Virus record (IMG/VR): IMGVR_UViG_3300027899_000068
Location: 1 to 24,761 of that record
Reading direction: 5' to 3' (one strand)
Source: a virus
Length of the DNA: 24,761 nt
Part shown: in pieces, positions 12,292 through 21,800 of the stretch
Position numbering within the stretch: the first letter of the stretch is position 1
Layout: each line of letters begins with the position of its first letter
Made by a program: the position numbers and the translations under genes
Notes under the pieces: model-generated
What the model was told of the DNA's origin: nothing
Database searches by the model: none
The model's input: only the letters and a program-made list of their open reading frames with translations

Positions 12292-12985
12292 ATCCTAACT
12301 CTTTTATTAATAAATCTGCTACATTAATATGTTCTTCTTTGTTCCAGTATTCTTTATCAGTTTTTTTACCTTTAATGCCTCTGGAAGCATTTAATAAATT
12401 GGTTCCTCTTAAAATATATCTTTCTTCTTCTATAAAATGAGAGTCTTCACATTGATCGCACCATACATCAAATGCCAACCATTTGCAACCAGATTTATTT
12501 AATACCTGTTCACAAGAAGTAAACATTACTTTAAACATTTCTTGATACCATACACTAGAATTAAACGGTCCAAATGCTCCCCACATAAATTGCTTAGCAT
12601 ATTGACAGGTTGTAGAATCCATTAAATGATATGACATTCTTTTTGTTCTAATTCCACCAACATCTTCATTTAAATCTGTTATTCTATAATTAATATCAGG
12701 ATGATTAGATTCAATATCATAATCATCCGCAAGACCAAATTCAAATCGTGACGGAGCAGTCCAACCTATTAATACAATATCATCTTTTGTTAAAGGGATG
12801 GATTGCAATATTCTAGCAATCCTCCAGTTACTTGAGGCAGGAAGAGAATAATCTGTTAATGGCATGCCTAATTTTTGAGATAATACATTAGGCCAAATTA
12901 ATTCTTTTCTTTGCTCTTCATTTATATCAGCATCAATGAAAAAGTTCCAACCCCAAGTAAAGCTATCCCCAAAAGTGTATATCAT
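12272..12985 (-). CDS. SGNH/GDSL-type hydrolase-like protein
   Basis: 237 residues. The N-terminus is YTFGDSFTWGWN: GDS places the likely nucleophile at Ser8. A second block with SLPASSNWRIARIL carries the Asn expected later in SGNH proteins, and near the end EEHINVADLL (about residues 218-227) supplies a candidate catalytic His. Members are esterases or acyl-transfer enzymes; similar genes lie in phage and bacterial surface-polysaccharide clusters and remove or add acetyl groups. The start overlaps the TPR-glycosyltransferase stop as ATGA. The substrate is unknown. Confidence 0.72.
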   Translation of the reverse strand: MIYTFGDSFTWGWNFFIDADINEEQRKELIWPNVLSQKLGMPLTDYSLPASSNWRIARILQSIPLTKDDIVLIGWTAPSRFEFGLADDYDIESNHPDINYRITDLNEDVGGIRTKRMSYHLMDSTTCQYAKQFMWGAFGPFNSSVWYQEMFKVMFTSCEQVLNKSGCKWLAFDVWCDQCEDSHFIEEERYILRGTNLLNASRGIKGKKTDKEYWNKEEHINVADLLIKELGYEFNNS

Positions 12986-14310
12986 AAAATATCTTTTAGT
13001 TCTTTTAGAGGTTCATCCCATCTTCTTGGTTTTTCTTGTCTTAACAAAGTAACATTATCACCGTACCAAGGAGATTGTTTCGTTGAATGAGACCAAGTAT
13101 AATATGCAGAAATAGGAATAAAGATACAAGTTTTCTTACCCATTGCTGCAGCTCCGTGCGCAACTGATGTACATGTTGTAATAACTATATCCAAATTATT
13201 CATTATAGACAAAGTATCATCAAAGGATTCCATGTATTCATGCATTGGAATTAATCCTGGAAAATCAACCATTTCTTCCAATCCAACATCACGTTGTAAA
13301 CTATAAAACTCTGCATCTATATGTTTAACAGACTCATAAATCTCTTTTAATGGAACTGATCTATGTAAGTCATTGTCATAATCAGGATTACCTTGCCATC
13401 TAATACCAATTTTCTTTTTATCAGATTTCATCCATTCATATTTTGCATCATATACTTCTGAAGATTTAATGTATGGTCCATACCATAGATTTGTATAATC
13501 TAAACTTAAAGATGTAGGCATATTCATTGGATAAGTCCACAATAAATCTTCTTCTTGTGGGATATCTTTTTTACTGGTAATAGTTTTAAAACCATTACGG
13601 TTAAATATTTCTGCCATATCTTTTCTATCAGTCAGCCAAATTGGGTTCATTCCATAATCAGTAAGATACTTCATAAACCTTACATTGATTATCTCATCAC
13701 CAATTCCTGCTTCAGCAAACAAGATTATAGTCTTTCCAGGTTGAATTCCACCTTCCCAATATTTGAATGGAAGTTTTGCTTTTTGCCAATAATCTAACTT
13801 TTTACCTTCTTCTAGAAATAAATTTAATCCTTTTTGGAACTCATCTCTATACAAATAATATGTACCAAGATTAAACTTGATTTTAGTAACATATTCTTCA
13901 GATAAATTTTTAGCATTTAACAATACATCATGTAGAATTTCTTCAGCTTTATCTCTTTCATTCATTAGAAAATGTGAATAGGCCTTTTCTAATTTTGTAT
14001 CAACATCATCTGGAATTGATTTTAATGCTTGCTTAATGTATTTAAGCGCTAATTCTGGTTCATTAGCATGGTTATAAACATTAATCAAATTTGTACGTGC
14101 AGTCCATATTCTTTCATTAGTATATGAAGTTATTAATGCGCGTTCAGAACATACAATAGCTTTAGGATATTCCTTTTGTTTAAAATAGCATTTTGCTAAA
14201 TCATCATATTCAGTAAATTGCCAAGCATGTTTATGCATAGTGTCTAACAAGGAAATTGCTTGTTTCTTTTCACCATGACCTACAAGATAATTTACTAATT
14301 GCTCAAGCAT
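12982..14310 (-). CDS. TPR-repeat glycosyltransferase (GT9/GT41-like)
   Basis: 442 residues. About 1-185 are tetratricopeptide repeats (YDDLAKCYFKQKEYPKAI; LINVYNHANEPELALKYIKQAL; LGTYYLYRDEFQKGLNLF). Residues about 195-442 form a glycosyltransferase-B-like domain with FAEAGIGDEIINVRFMKYL at its start, KKIGIRWQGNP in the middle, and VITTCTSVAHGAAAMGKKT near the nucleotide-sugar site. TPR-plus-GT proteins of this type add sugars to proteins or glycans. The start overlaps the methyltransferase end by 8 bases and the stop overlaps the SGNH start by four. Confidence 0.8.
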   Translation of the reverse strand: MLEQLVNYLVGHGEKKQAISLLDTMHKHAWQFTEYDDLAKCYFKQKEYPKAIVCSERALITSYTNERIWTARTNLINVYNHANEPELALKYIKQALKSIPDDVDTKLEKAYSHFLMNERDKAEEILHDVLLNAKNLSEEYVTKIKFNLGTYYLYRDEFQKGLNLFLEEGKKLDYWQKAKLPFKYWEGGIQPGKTIILFAEAGIGDEIINVRFMKYLTDYGMNPIWLTDRKDMAEIFNRNGFKTITSKKDIPQEEDLLWTYPMNMPTSLSLDYTNLWYGPYIKSSEVYDAKYEWMKSDKKKIGIRWQGNPDYDNDLHRSVPLKEIYESVKHIDAEFYSLQRDVGLEEMVDFPGLIPMHEYMESFDDTLSIMNNLDIVITTCTSVAHGAAAMGKKTCIFIPISAYYTWSHSTKQSPWYGDNVTLLRQEKPRRWDEPLKELKDIL

Positions 14311-14851
14311 CTTTCATCACCATTAATTTCATATGAGTTTCGCCATATACATTATTAAAGTTTCTAGATACCTCAGTGATTTCTTCTTGAGTCATTTTAG
14401 CAAATCTTGGTTTCCAGAAATCATCAACTAGAAAATCAAATTCGATAATTTCAAAATCTACATCTAATGGTAAACCAAAACCTGAAGAACTATTCCATTG
14501 TTCTATATGCCATTTATTATATCTTTTACTAAACAATCTCATGTTATCAATAGTAACAAATCTTACATGAGAAGGATCTCCATAAAAAATTTCACTTCTA
14601 TGATGTGGAACTTGGATATCAATAATTGCCGTGTCTTTACAAACACGATAAATCTCTTTCATTAATTGAAAGAAGCCATCACCAATATGTTCTAAAATAT
14701 GATATGCACGTACTTCATCGACAGAATTATCTTCAAAGGGTAATGTATCTACACCCAATTTAACCAGATAATCTGGAGATGTTAAAGGATCTGCATCTAA
14801 ATTTAAAAATCCTTCATATCTTTTAAAACCGCCACCAATATTAATTTTCAT
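14303..14851 (-). CDS. Class I SAM-dependent methyltransferase
   Basis: 182 residues. Motif I is INIGGGFKRYEGFLNLDAD (about 4-21), DTLPFEDNSVDEVRAYHILEHI (about 35-56, in two blocks) is the typical type-11 pattern ending in LEH, followed by FFQLMKEIYRVCK and IDIQVPHHRSE. These are the marks of COG4627-like methyltransferases found beside glycosyltransferases. It probably methylates a sugar or small glycan acceptor. The start overlaps the YkgJ-like gene by ATGA and the end overlaps the TPR-GT gene by 8 bases. Confidence 0.8.
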   Translation of the reverse strand: MKINIGGGFKRYEGFLNLDADPLTSPDYLVKLGVDTLPFEDNSVDEVRAYHILEHIGDGFFQLMKEIYRVCKDTAIIDIQVPHHRSEIFYGDPSHVRFVTIDNMRLFSKRYNKWHIEQWNSSSGFGLPLDVDFEIIEFDFLVDDFWKPRFAKMTQEEITEVSRNFNNVYGETHMKLMVMKDA

Positions 14852-15216
14852 TTTTCGCCTCTTACTAATTTATAATATGTATTATTTTCTAATACCCAAG
14901 TTTCAATATAATCTAACACGTCTTTTCTTATAACAACCCCAAGTTCTATTATCTTTAAAAACTGTTTCTTATCGAGATCAAATTCGACACTTATCATAAC
15001 ATTGCTTTCTAATGGATGCATCCAATCAGGAAATAATCCTTGGCTCCATGCACATTGATAAGTAGAACAAACTTTAGGTCTCGTATTATATATAGAACAT
15101 TTTTTATCACACAGGAATTTACAAGGTGATCCGTTACCGAATACATTTCCGTATGCATTCGCTAACATCCAACCATCACAACATGCGGTACAAGTACCGC
15201 AGTCTTTAAAAATCAT
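14848..15216 (-). CDS. YkgJ-like Fe/Zn-cluster protein
   Basis: 122 residues. The N-terminal half carries a dense cysteine set: DCGTCTACCDGW (C6, C9, C12, C13), C32, C36, C40, and RPKVCSTYQC (C50, C55). C-x2-C-x2-CC followed by a C-x3-C-x3-C-x9-C spacing is the signature of the YkgJ (UPF0153/PF03692) family, thought to bind iron-sulfur or zinc. The C-terminal half is ordinary alpha/beta sequence. Its role is unknown; in glycan clusters it has been placed beside modification enzymes. Start and stop both overlap neighbours by ATGA. Confidence 0.8.
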   Translation of the reverse strand: MIFKDCGTCTACCDGWMLANAYGNVFGNGSPCKFLCDKKCSIYNTRPKVCSTYQCAWSQGLFPDWMHPLESNVMISVEFDLDKKQFLKIIELGVVIRKDVLDYIETWVLENNTYYKLVRGEK

Positions 15217-17984
15217 CTTGTAATTTTTTTATGTGAAAATATATCCAAAAATAAGTTAAATTCCTTTTCAGATGTGCCTAATATATTCATCTCAATATCT
15301 AACTCATTTTTGAATTGTCTGGCTTCTAATTTACCAAATGGTAAATCTATTACCTTATTGGTATACATTACCTCATAAAGACCTTGTATAAACCCTGCGC
15401 CATTTTTCAACAACCAAGTATCTTCTGTAGGTATTAATTTGTTATACCACAAATCAAATATCTCTTCTAACTTGGTTAAATCTCCAGTTTTCTGAACAAT
15501 TGCACACAATAAACCCATGTAATAATATTGCGCCATAGTAAAATCAGGTCGTTGTCTATAGTTCTTAACAATCAAATCAAAATAACGATCTTCAATTTTC
15601 TCATTTCTTACAGGTCTATTAATAGTTCCATAATGTGCAATAAACGATAGATCTTGGAATAAACATTTACTAATCCAACCTTCATCTGTCGTTGGATATT
15701 CATGAACCACTCCAGTAAAGTAGATACCATTATTCTTAAATAATCTATCATGGTATGGTGGATCATATGAATTAGGATCTCCATAGACTATACAATGTTT
15801 TTGACTTACCAATATACTATTGTAATAATCTGATGTAATAAACTGAAGTAATGATCTACCATTGATTAATTCTTCATCAGCATCCATCCAAAGTATGTAA
15901 TCACCAGTACATTTACTTAAACTATAATTTCTTGCAGCAGAAAAGTTACCTAACCCATCATCTTCTTCCCATTTATAATCATAAATCTTATCAGTGTATT
16001 TAGAAGCAATTCGTTTAGTATCGTCTGTACTACCAGTATCAACAATGATAATCTCATCAACTAACTTATAGATAGATTTTAAGCATCTAGATAAATTATC
16101 TTCTTCATTCTTAACAATCATACTAGCCGATATCTTTTTATAAGGACGAGTCTTTATAAATTTATCTTGATAGTTTGGTTTATGGAATGTAGGGATATTA
16201 TCCTTTTCAACAGTAAAGTAATACACGAAATGATATAATGGTTCGCCTCTTCTACCAGTTTGTTTTTGTTTAATCGCCTTAATCGTTAGATTAGTTTCCT
16301 TAAAGATTTCTTTAATATCGTTCATTTCAAAATGATGAAGATGTTCTATATGTTTGTTATCTTTATCTAAATTTTGCCAAGGACCTACGGGTGTAGTAAA
16401 AACAAAAGTACATTTATCTTTTACTAGAGTCATAAGTTTAGTTAGGAAAGAAACTGTATCTTCAACATGTTCTATCAACTCAGCTATAACAACAACATTT
16501 ACATCTAGATCATGCTTATCAATATTCAATACATTATCGCGAATAGTTTCAATTTGTTTGAACTCTTCTTTGTATGTAGATTCAAATTGATTTAATGCAT
16601 CTAAACAATAGTCGTATGCATATAATTTTTTGATATACATTGAATATTTTTCTAACAATGGAACTGATACACATCCATCATAAGAACCTATATCTAAAAC
16701 ACTAATATTACGAGAATGTAATGGTAAAATATGTTTCATTTCATCTAAGATGATATCGATTCTTTCACAGTTATTTCTACCACCATTAATATATGCATGG
16801 TCTTCAACATTATCAAAATTACAGATATCAATTAGATCTGAATATTTTTTATAACCCGATAAAGTTTTTGCTGCAACCAAATCTGAATAAATTTCAAGTT
16901 GATCTAGAATAGCTTCTTTATTATTAGAACTTCTTTCGATAAACATTTCATCGATTTTAGCATCCCAAGATTTAGCAACAGTTCCCCATTCGAAAGGTTG
17001 GATCAATTCTTTTGCTTTAAGGACTTCTTGTTCATAAGTATTACCTTTAAACTTTTCTAATAAGTTTAAGAAATTCTTATCATAATCCTTGTCTATCTTT
17101 ACTTTTGTATCTGATTTAACTGTTTCTGCTAAGGCATAATCATCTGTTGTGACGACAAGACAACCTGATGCTTGAGCTTCCATAGCATTAATACACGAAG
17201 TTTCTCCTATACAATCTGTTGGATAGATCATATAAGCACATTCATTAAGCAAATTATAATAATTTTTCTTTGATAAGGTGCCTTGATCAATTATATTTTT
17301 AGAAGATTTCAATAACTCAGTTGATCTTTTGAAGACCTCATAAAATGTATCTCCTTCCTGATAGTTCGCCATAGCATTTTGATAACCACAAATATGCAAT
17401 TTAGCATCAGGGTTTTCTGATACAATGTTTGGCCAAATATCTTCAAGTAATTTAACAAGACCCCGTTCATATCTTGCTGAATAAATGTAGTTATTTTTCT
17501 TCTTATCAAATGGTATTACTTCAGATACTAGAGATTTATCAAATCCATTTGATGTTATCCAGAACGCATCATCTTCTAACTCATAAGATTTTTGAAAGAA
17601 TTTCTTATGGTAATCTGATAAGCAAAATATTTTATCCGCTACTCCCATAGCAAATTTAGGATTATCGATATAGATATCGTGAGTCCATAAAATATTTAAT
17701 TTTGAATCTATAGGTCTTGCTAGGAATTCTGTATATCTAGAAACAATGCAAACATCTGTTTGGCATTTTTCATCATTATTAAACAATTCATAACTACGGT
17801 AATCTACATCTTCATAGGTTCCTGGTTTATCGCAATCACAGTACACGGTCACTTCATTGCCAAGTTTAGCAAGTTCACGGGCCATATAAATCATTGCTGA
17901 TTCAGAACCACCTAGAGATTTTTCGACTAAAGAGTTTCCATTAAATTGTAACCCTAGTGTTACAAATGATATAGTTTTTTTCAT
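15213..17984 (-). CDS. Trifunctional GT4 - methyltransferase - GT2 protein, 923 aa
   Basis: The start is ATG 17984 (MKKTISFVTLGL), one base after the sulfotransferase stop; a longer frame upstream runs inside that gene. Residues 1-345 are a GT4-type glycosyltransferase with LGGSESA near 24-30 and an E-x7-E site at E261/E269. Residues about 425-595 are a class I methyltransferase (LDIGSYDG at 430-437; ELIEHVED at 502-509). Residues about 615-800 are a GT2 domain (SASMIVKNEEDNLSRC; IIVDTGSTDDT; WMDADEEL with D701/D703); the last 120 are helical. One protein with two transferases and one methyltransferase probably assembles and caps a short glycan. The stop overlaps the YkgJ-like gene by ATGA. 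Confidence 0.85.
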   Translation of the reverse strand: MKKTISFVTLGLQFNGNSLVEKSLGGSESAMIYMARELAKLGNEVTVYCDCDKPGTYEDVDYRSYELFNNDEKCQTDVCIVSRYTEFLARPIDSKLNILWTHDIYIDNPKFAMGVADKIFCLSDYHKKFFQKSYELEDDAFWITSNGFDKSLVSEVIPFDKKKNNYIYSARYERGLVKLLEDIWPNIVSENPDAKLHICGYQNAMANYQEGDTFYEVFKRSTELLKSSKNIIDQGTLSKKNYYNLLNECAYMIYPTDCIGETSCINAMEAQASGCLVVTTDDYALAETVKSDTKVKIDKDYDKNFLNLLEKFKGNTYEQEVLKAKELIQPFEWGTVAKSWDAKIDEMFIERSSNNKEAILDQLEIYSDLVAAKTLSGYKKYSDLIDICNFDNVEDHAYINGGRNNCERIDIILDEMKHILPLHSRNISVLDIGSYDGCVSVPLLEKYSMYIKKLYAYDYCLDALNQFESTYKEEFKQIETIRDNVLNIDKHDLDVNVVVIAELIEHVEDTVSFLTKLMTLVKDKCTFVFTTPVGPWQNLDKDNKHIEHLHHFEMNDIKEIFKETNLTIKAIKQKQTGRRGEPLYHFVYYFTVEKDNIPTFHKPNYQDKFIKTRPYKKISASMIVKNEEDNLSRCLKSIYKLVDEIIIVDTGSTDDTKRIASKYTDKIYDYKWEEDDGLGNFSAARNYSLSKCTGDYILWMDADEELINGRSLLQFITSDYYNSILVSQKHCIVYGDPNSYDPPYHDRLFKNNGIYFTGVVHEYPTTDEGWISKCLFQDLSFIAHYGTINRPVRNEKIEDRYFDLIVKNYRQRPDFTMAQYYYMGLLCAIVQKTGDLTKLEEIFDLWYNKLIPTEDTWLLKNGAGFIQGLYEVMYTNKVIDLPFGKLEARQFKNELDIEMNILGTSEKEFNLFLDIFSHKKITR

Positions 17985-17985
17985 A

Positions 17986-18762
17986 TTAACGCCACACTTC
18001 CATTCCACTAAATTTATGAATAATATCGGGTGGTAAAATAGATTGTCTTTCAATCCACTCTACCTTTTTCCTTGTAGTATGCAGTCCTTTAACATTAACG
18101 TCATCATCAAATTCATCATAAGAAGATTCAACTTCATTAAAATTATGTGAATATAATGGTTGGTCAATAAAGTTATATATCGCTTTCATCATACCTTCAG
18201 GATTTTTGCATAGTTGTTCATATTCAACTAGCATAATCATATTCTTTTCAGCAGAAGTTATTGCTTGCTTTAAGGCAAGGTATGCGAATCCTACAGTAGA
18301 ACTTTCTTGCATCAGATAATCACAACGAGAATAGACTGTAGTTGCCCATTCATCAGGTATCATTAGATTTTTATCGTATGGATTTTTTCTGTATAGTTGT
18401 TCGAAAGAATCAAGAACCCAATTTAGATCTCGTACACATATAATTAATTTTGTATTGGGATACAGGTCTTTGATAAAAGGAGTTAGAAGACCCCAACCTC
18501 GATTTGTATCAAAGAAAACTTCTTTGGTAGGATCATCATAATAATTATCAAACACACCTTGGATTATCTTCTTTCTTTTTTCCGCAGGGCATTGATGTCG
18601 ATAACCTGACATTGCTGATGATTGTTCTATAATAGCTCTAGTAAATCTTGCAAGTGGTCCTGAAATACTTGCTTGAAATTTAGGATTTTGATTTAGGATT
18701 GTAGAAAGGAGGGTTGTCCCAGAACGAGGCAACCCTGTAATAAAATAATATTTTTTGTCCAT
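17986..18762 (-). CDS. PAPS-dependent sulfotransferase-like protein
   Basis: 258 residues. TGLPRSGTTLLSTIL (about 9-23) is the 5'-phosphosulfate loop and CVRDLNWVLDSF (about 109-120, R111 and S119) is the 3'-phosphate site, both typical of PAPS-dependent sulfotransferases. FFDTNRGWGLL lies in the substrate area. Such proteins move a sulfate group from PAPS onto a hydroxyl, often of a sugar or protein tyrosine. It is the first gene of the glycan module after the giant RCC1 protein, with a GAGAG ribosome site and a 51-base gap in front of it. The stop is one base before the trifunctional gene. A phage kinase-like gene at 11392 could supply PAPS. Confidence 0.8.
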   Translation of the reverse strand: MDKKYYFITGLPRSGTTLLSTILNQNPKFQASISGPLARFTRAIIEQSSAMSGYRHQCPAEKRKKIIQGVFDNYYDDPTKEVFFDTNRGWGLLTPFIKDLYPNTKLIICVRDLNWVLDSFEQLYRKNPYDKNLMIPDEWATTVYSRCDYLMQESSTVGFAYLALKQAITSAEKNMIMLVEYEQLCKNPEGMMKAIYNFIDQPLYSHNFNEVESSYDEFDDDVNVKGLHTTRKKVEWIERQSILPPDIIHKFSGMEVWR

Positions 18763-18809
18763 TTAAATCTCTCATAGTTAAGTTCACAACTTATATATAA
18801 GAGATTTAA
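18763..18809. promoter_or_regulatory. Inverted repeat between RCC1 and sulfotransferase genes
   Basis: TTAAATCTCT (18763-18772) and AGAGATTTAA (18800-18809) are perfectly complementary. Inside the loop lies a second hairpin, TAAGTT-CAC-AACTTA (18779-18793), and the palindrome CTTATATATAAG (18790-18801), which on the minus strand could act as a late-type TATA box. The stem contains the GAGAG in front of the sulfotransferase start, so it may hide it in RNA. It could be an expression switch between structural and glycan genes. There is no T-run, so it is not a plain terminator. Confidence 0.5.
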
Positions 18810-18813
18810 GATG

Positions 18814-21800
18814 TTACATATCGTCTTTTACTGCCATTGTATGATAATTTCCACCTGCAACTTGTTTCCAATTAGTTCCGCCAGTAATGGTTTGGACTGG
18901 ACTAGATTTATCAGTAACTGTACTATCACCTAGTTGACCATAACCATTATAACCCCATGTCCATAGAGTTCCATTGGTCTTGATTGCCGTTGTATGATAA
19001 GCTCCGCCAGCAACTTGTTTCCAATTAGTTCCGCCAGTAATGGTTTGGACTGGACTAGATTTATCAGTAACTGTACTATCACCTAGTTGACCCTCACTAT
19101 TTCTACCCCAAGTCCATAATGTCCCATCGGTCTTGATTGCCGTAGTATGTAATTGTCCACATGCAACCTGACTCCAATTGGTACCACCTGCTATAGTTTG
19201 GACAGGACTAGATCTAGTAGTAAGTGTATTATCACCTAGTTGACCATTAACATTACGACCCCAAGTCCATAGGGTTCCATCGGTCTTTGTTGCCATAGTA
19301 TAATAACCTCCACCAGAGACTTGTTTCCAGTTGGTTCCACCTGTTATAGTTTGGACAGGACTAGATTTATCAGTAACTGTACTATCACCTAGTGCACCAA
19401 AAGCATTACTTCCCCAAGCCCATAGGGTGCCATCAGTCTTGATTGCCGTAGTATGATAACCTCCACCAGAGACTTGTTTCCAGTTGGTTCCACCTGTTAT
19501 AGTTTGAACTGGACTCCTTTTATCAGCAACGGTACTATCACCTAGTGCACCATTACTGTTATAACCCCAAGTCCATAAAGTTCCATCAGTCTTTATTGCC
19601 GTAGTATGATAAATTCCGCCAGAGACCTGTTTCCAGTTGGTTCCACCTGCAATTGTTTGGACTGGACTAGATCTCTGAACAACTGTACTATCACCTAGTT
19701 GACCATAACCATTCTGACCCCAAGCCCATAAGGTTCCATCAGTTTTTATTATAGCAGTATGACTATATCCACATGCAACCTGTTTCCAGTTGGTTCCGCC
19801 TGCTATGGTTTGGACTGGACTAGATTTATGAGTAAATGTACTATCACCTAGTTGACCATAATTATCTCTACCCCAGCCCCATAATCCACCTTCAGAAAAG
19901 ATATCTCTCGGTACCAATAAATCACCTAAATCAGAAGTATTAGAAATTACTTTTGTTACAATAGGAGCTGATGTACTAAAAATTGCAGCACTGGAATTAC
20001 CGAATCCTGTAGAAAGTTGGCTCCAATTATATCCGCCTGTAATGGTTTGGACTGGACTAGATTTATTAGTAAGTGTACTATCACCTAGTGTACCATTACT
20101 GTTATAACCCCAAGCCCATAGGGTGCCATCGGTCTTTGTTGCCATAGTATGATAACGGCCACCAGAGACTTGTTTCCAATTGGTTCCACCTGCAATGGTT
20201 TGGATTGGACTGGATTTAGCAACAATTGTATTATCACCTAGTTGACCATTACTGTTATAACCCCAGGTCCATAGGGTTCCATCGGTCTTGATTGCCGTAG
20301 TATGATTATATCCACATGCAACCTGTTTCCAGTTGGTTCCGCCTGTAATGGTTTGGACTGGACTAGATTTAGCAACAATTGTATTATCACTTAGTTGACC
20401 CCAATTATTATAACCCCAAGTCCATAAAGTTCCATCTGTCTTAATTGCCGTAGTATGATAATATCCACATGCAACCTGACTCCAATTAGTTCCGCCTGTT
20501 ATGGTTTGAACTGGACTAGATTTATTAGCAGTTGTATTATCACCTAGTTGACCATTACTGTTATAACCCCAAGTCCATAGGGTGCCATCAGTCTTTATTG
20601 CCGTAGTATGTCTATATCCACACGCAACCTGACTCCAATTGGTTCCGCCTGCTATAGTTTGGACTGGACTAGATCTCTGAGCAACTGTACTATCACCTAG
20701 TTGACCATTACTGTTATAACCCCAGGTCCATAAGGTCCCATCAGTCTTGATTGCCGTAGTATGACGAAATCCACCTGTAACCTGACTCCAATTGGTACCA
20801 CCTGTTATAGTTTGGACAGGACTAGATTTATCCGCATTATTTGGCAGTAATTGTTGACCATAATCATTTCTACCCCAAACTAATAAATTATCACTTGCAT
20901 CTATAGCATAAGATGCGGATTGTCCAATAGTTAAATATTTCCAATTGGTTCCACCTGCTACGGTTTGGACAGGGCTAGATTTAGTAGTCTGTGTACCATC
21001 ACCTAGTTGACCATTAATGTTATAACCCCAAGTCCATAGGGTTCCATCAGTCTTGATTGCCGTAGTATGTCTATATCCACCTGCAACCTGACTCCAGTTG
21101 GTTCCACCTGCTACGGTTTGGACAGGGCTAGATTTAGCAGTAATTGTACTATCACCTAGTGCACCATTAGGATTATAACCCCAAGTCCATAGGGTGCCAT
21201 CGGTCTTGATTGCAGTAGTATGCATATGTCCGCAAGCAACCTGACTCCAATTGGTTCCACCTGTTATGGTTTGGACAGGACTTGATCTATCTTCTAATGA
21301 ATTTGGTAATAACATCTGCCCGTTACTATTATCACCCCAAACTAATAAATTATCACTGGTGTCTATTGCATAAGATGCAGATGCATTAGTTGTTAAATAT
21401 TTCCAGTTAGTTCCGCCTGTTATAGTTTGGATTGGGCTAGATTTATTAGTAATTGTACTATCACCTAGTTGACCAAAAGTATTATGACCCCAAGTCCATA
21501 GGGAGCCATCGGTCTTGATTGCCATATTATGATAAGCTCCACCTGCAACCTGACTCCAATTGGTTCCACCTGCTATGGTTTGGATTGGACTAGATGTATT
21601 AGTACTTGTACCATCACTTAGTTCGCCATTAACATTACGACCCCAAGACCATAGGGTGCCATCAGTCTTGATTGCCGTAGTATGACCATATCCACCAGTA
21701 ACCTGTTTCCAGTTGGTTCCACCTGCAATTGTTTGGACTGGGCTAGATTTAGCAGTCTGTGTACCATCACCTAGTTGACCATTACTGTTATAACCCCAAG

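Noticed and set aside
13555-13797. Plus-strand frames within the leftward operon (also 16354-16590 and 22299-22499)
   Set aside because: They lie antisense to genes with clear protein motifs and show no ribosome sites or recognisable sequence.
17985-18053. Longer N-terminus for the trifunctional glycosyltransferase
   Set aside because: The extra 23 residues lie within the sulfotransferase coding end, are not like GT4 sequence, and the ATG at 17984 opens directly onto the normal GT4 start.
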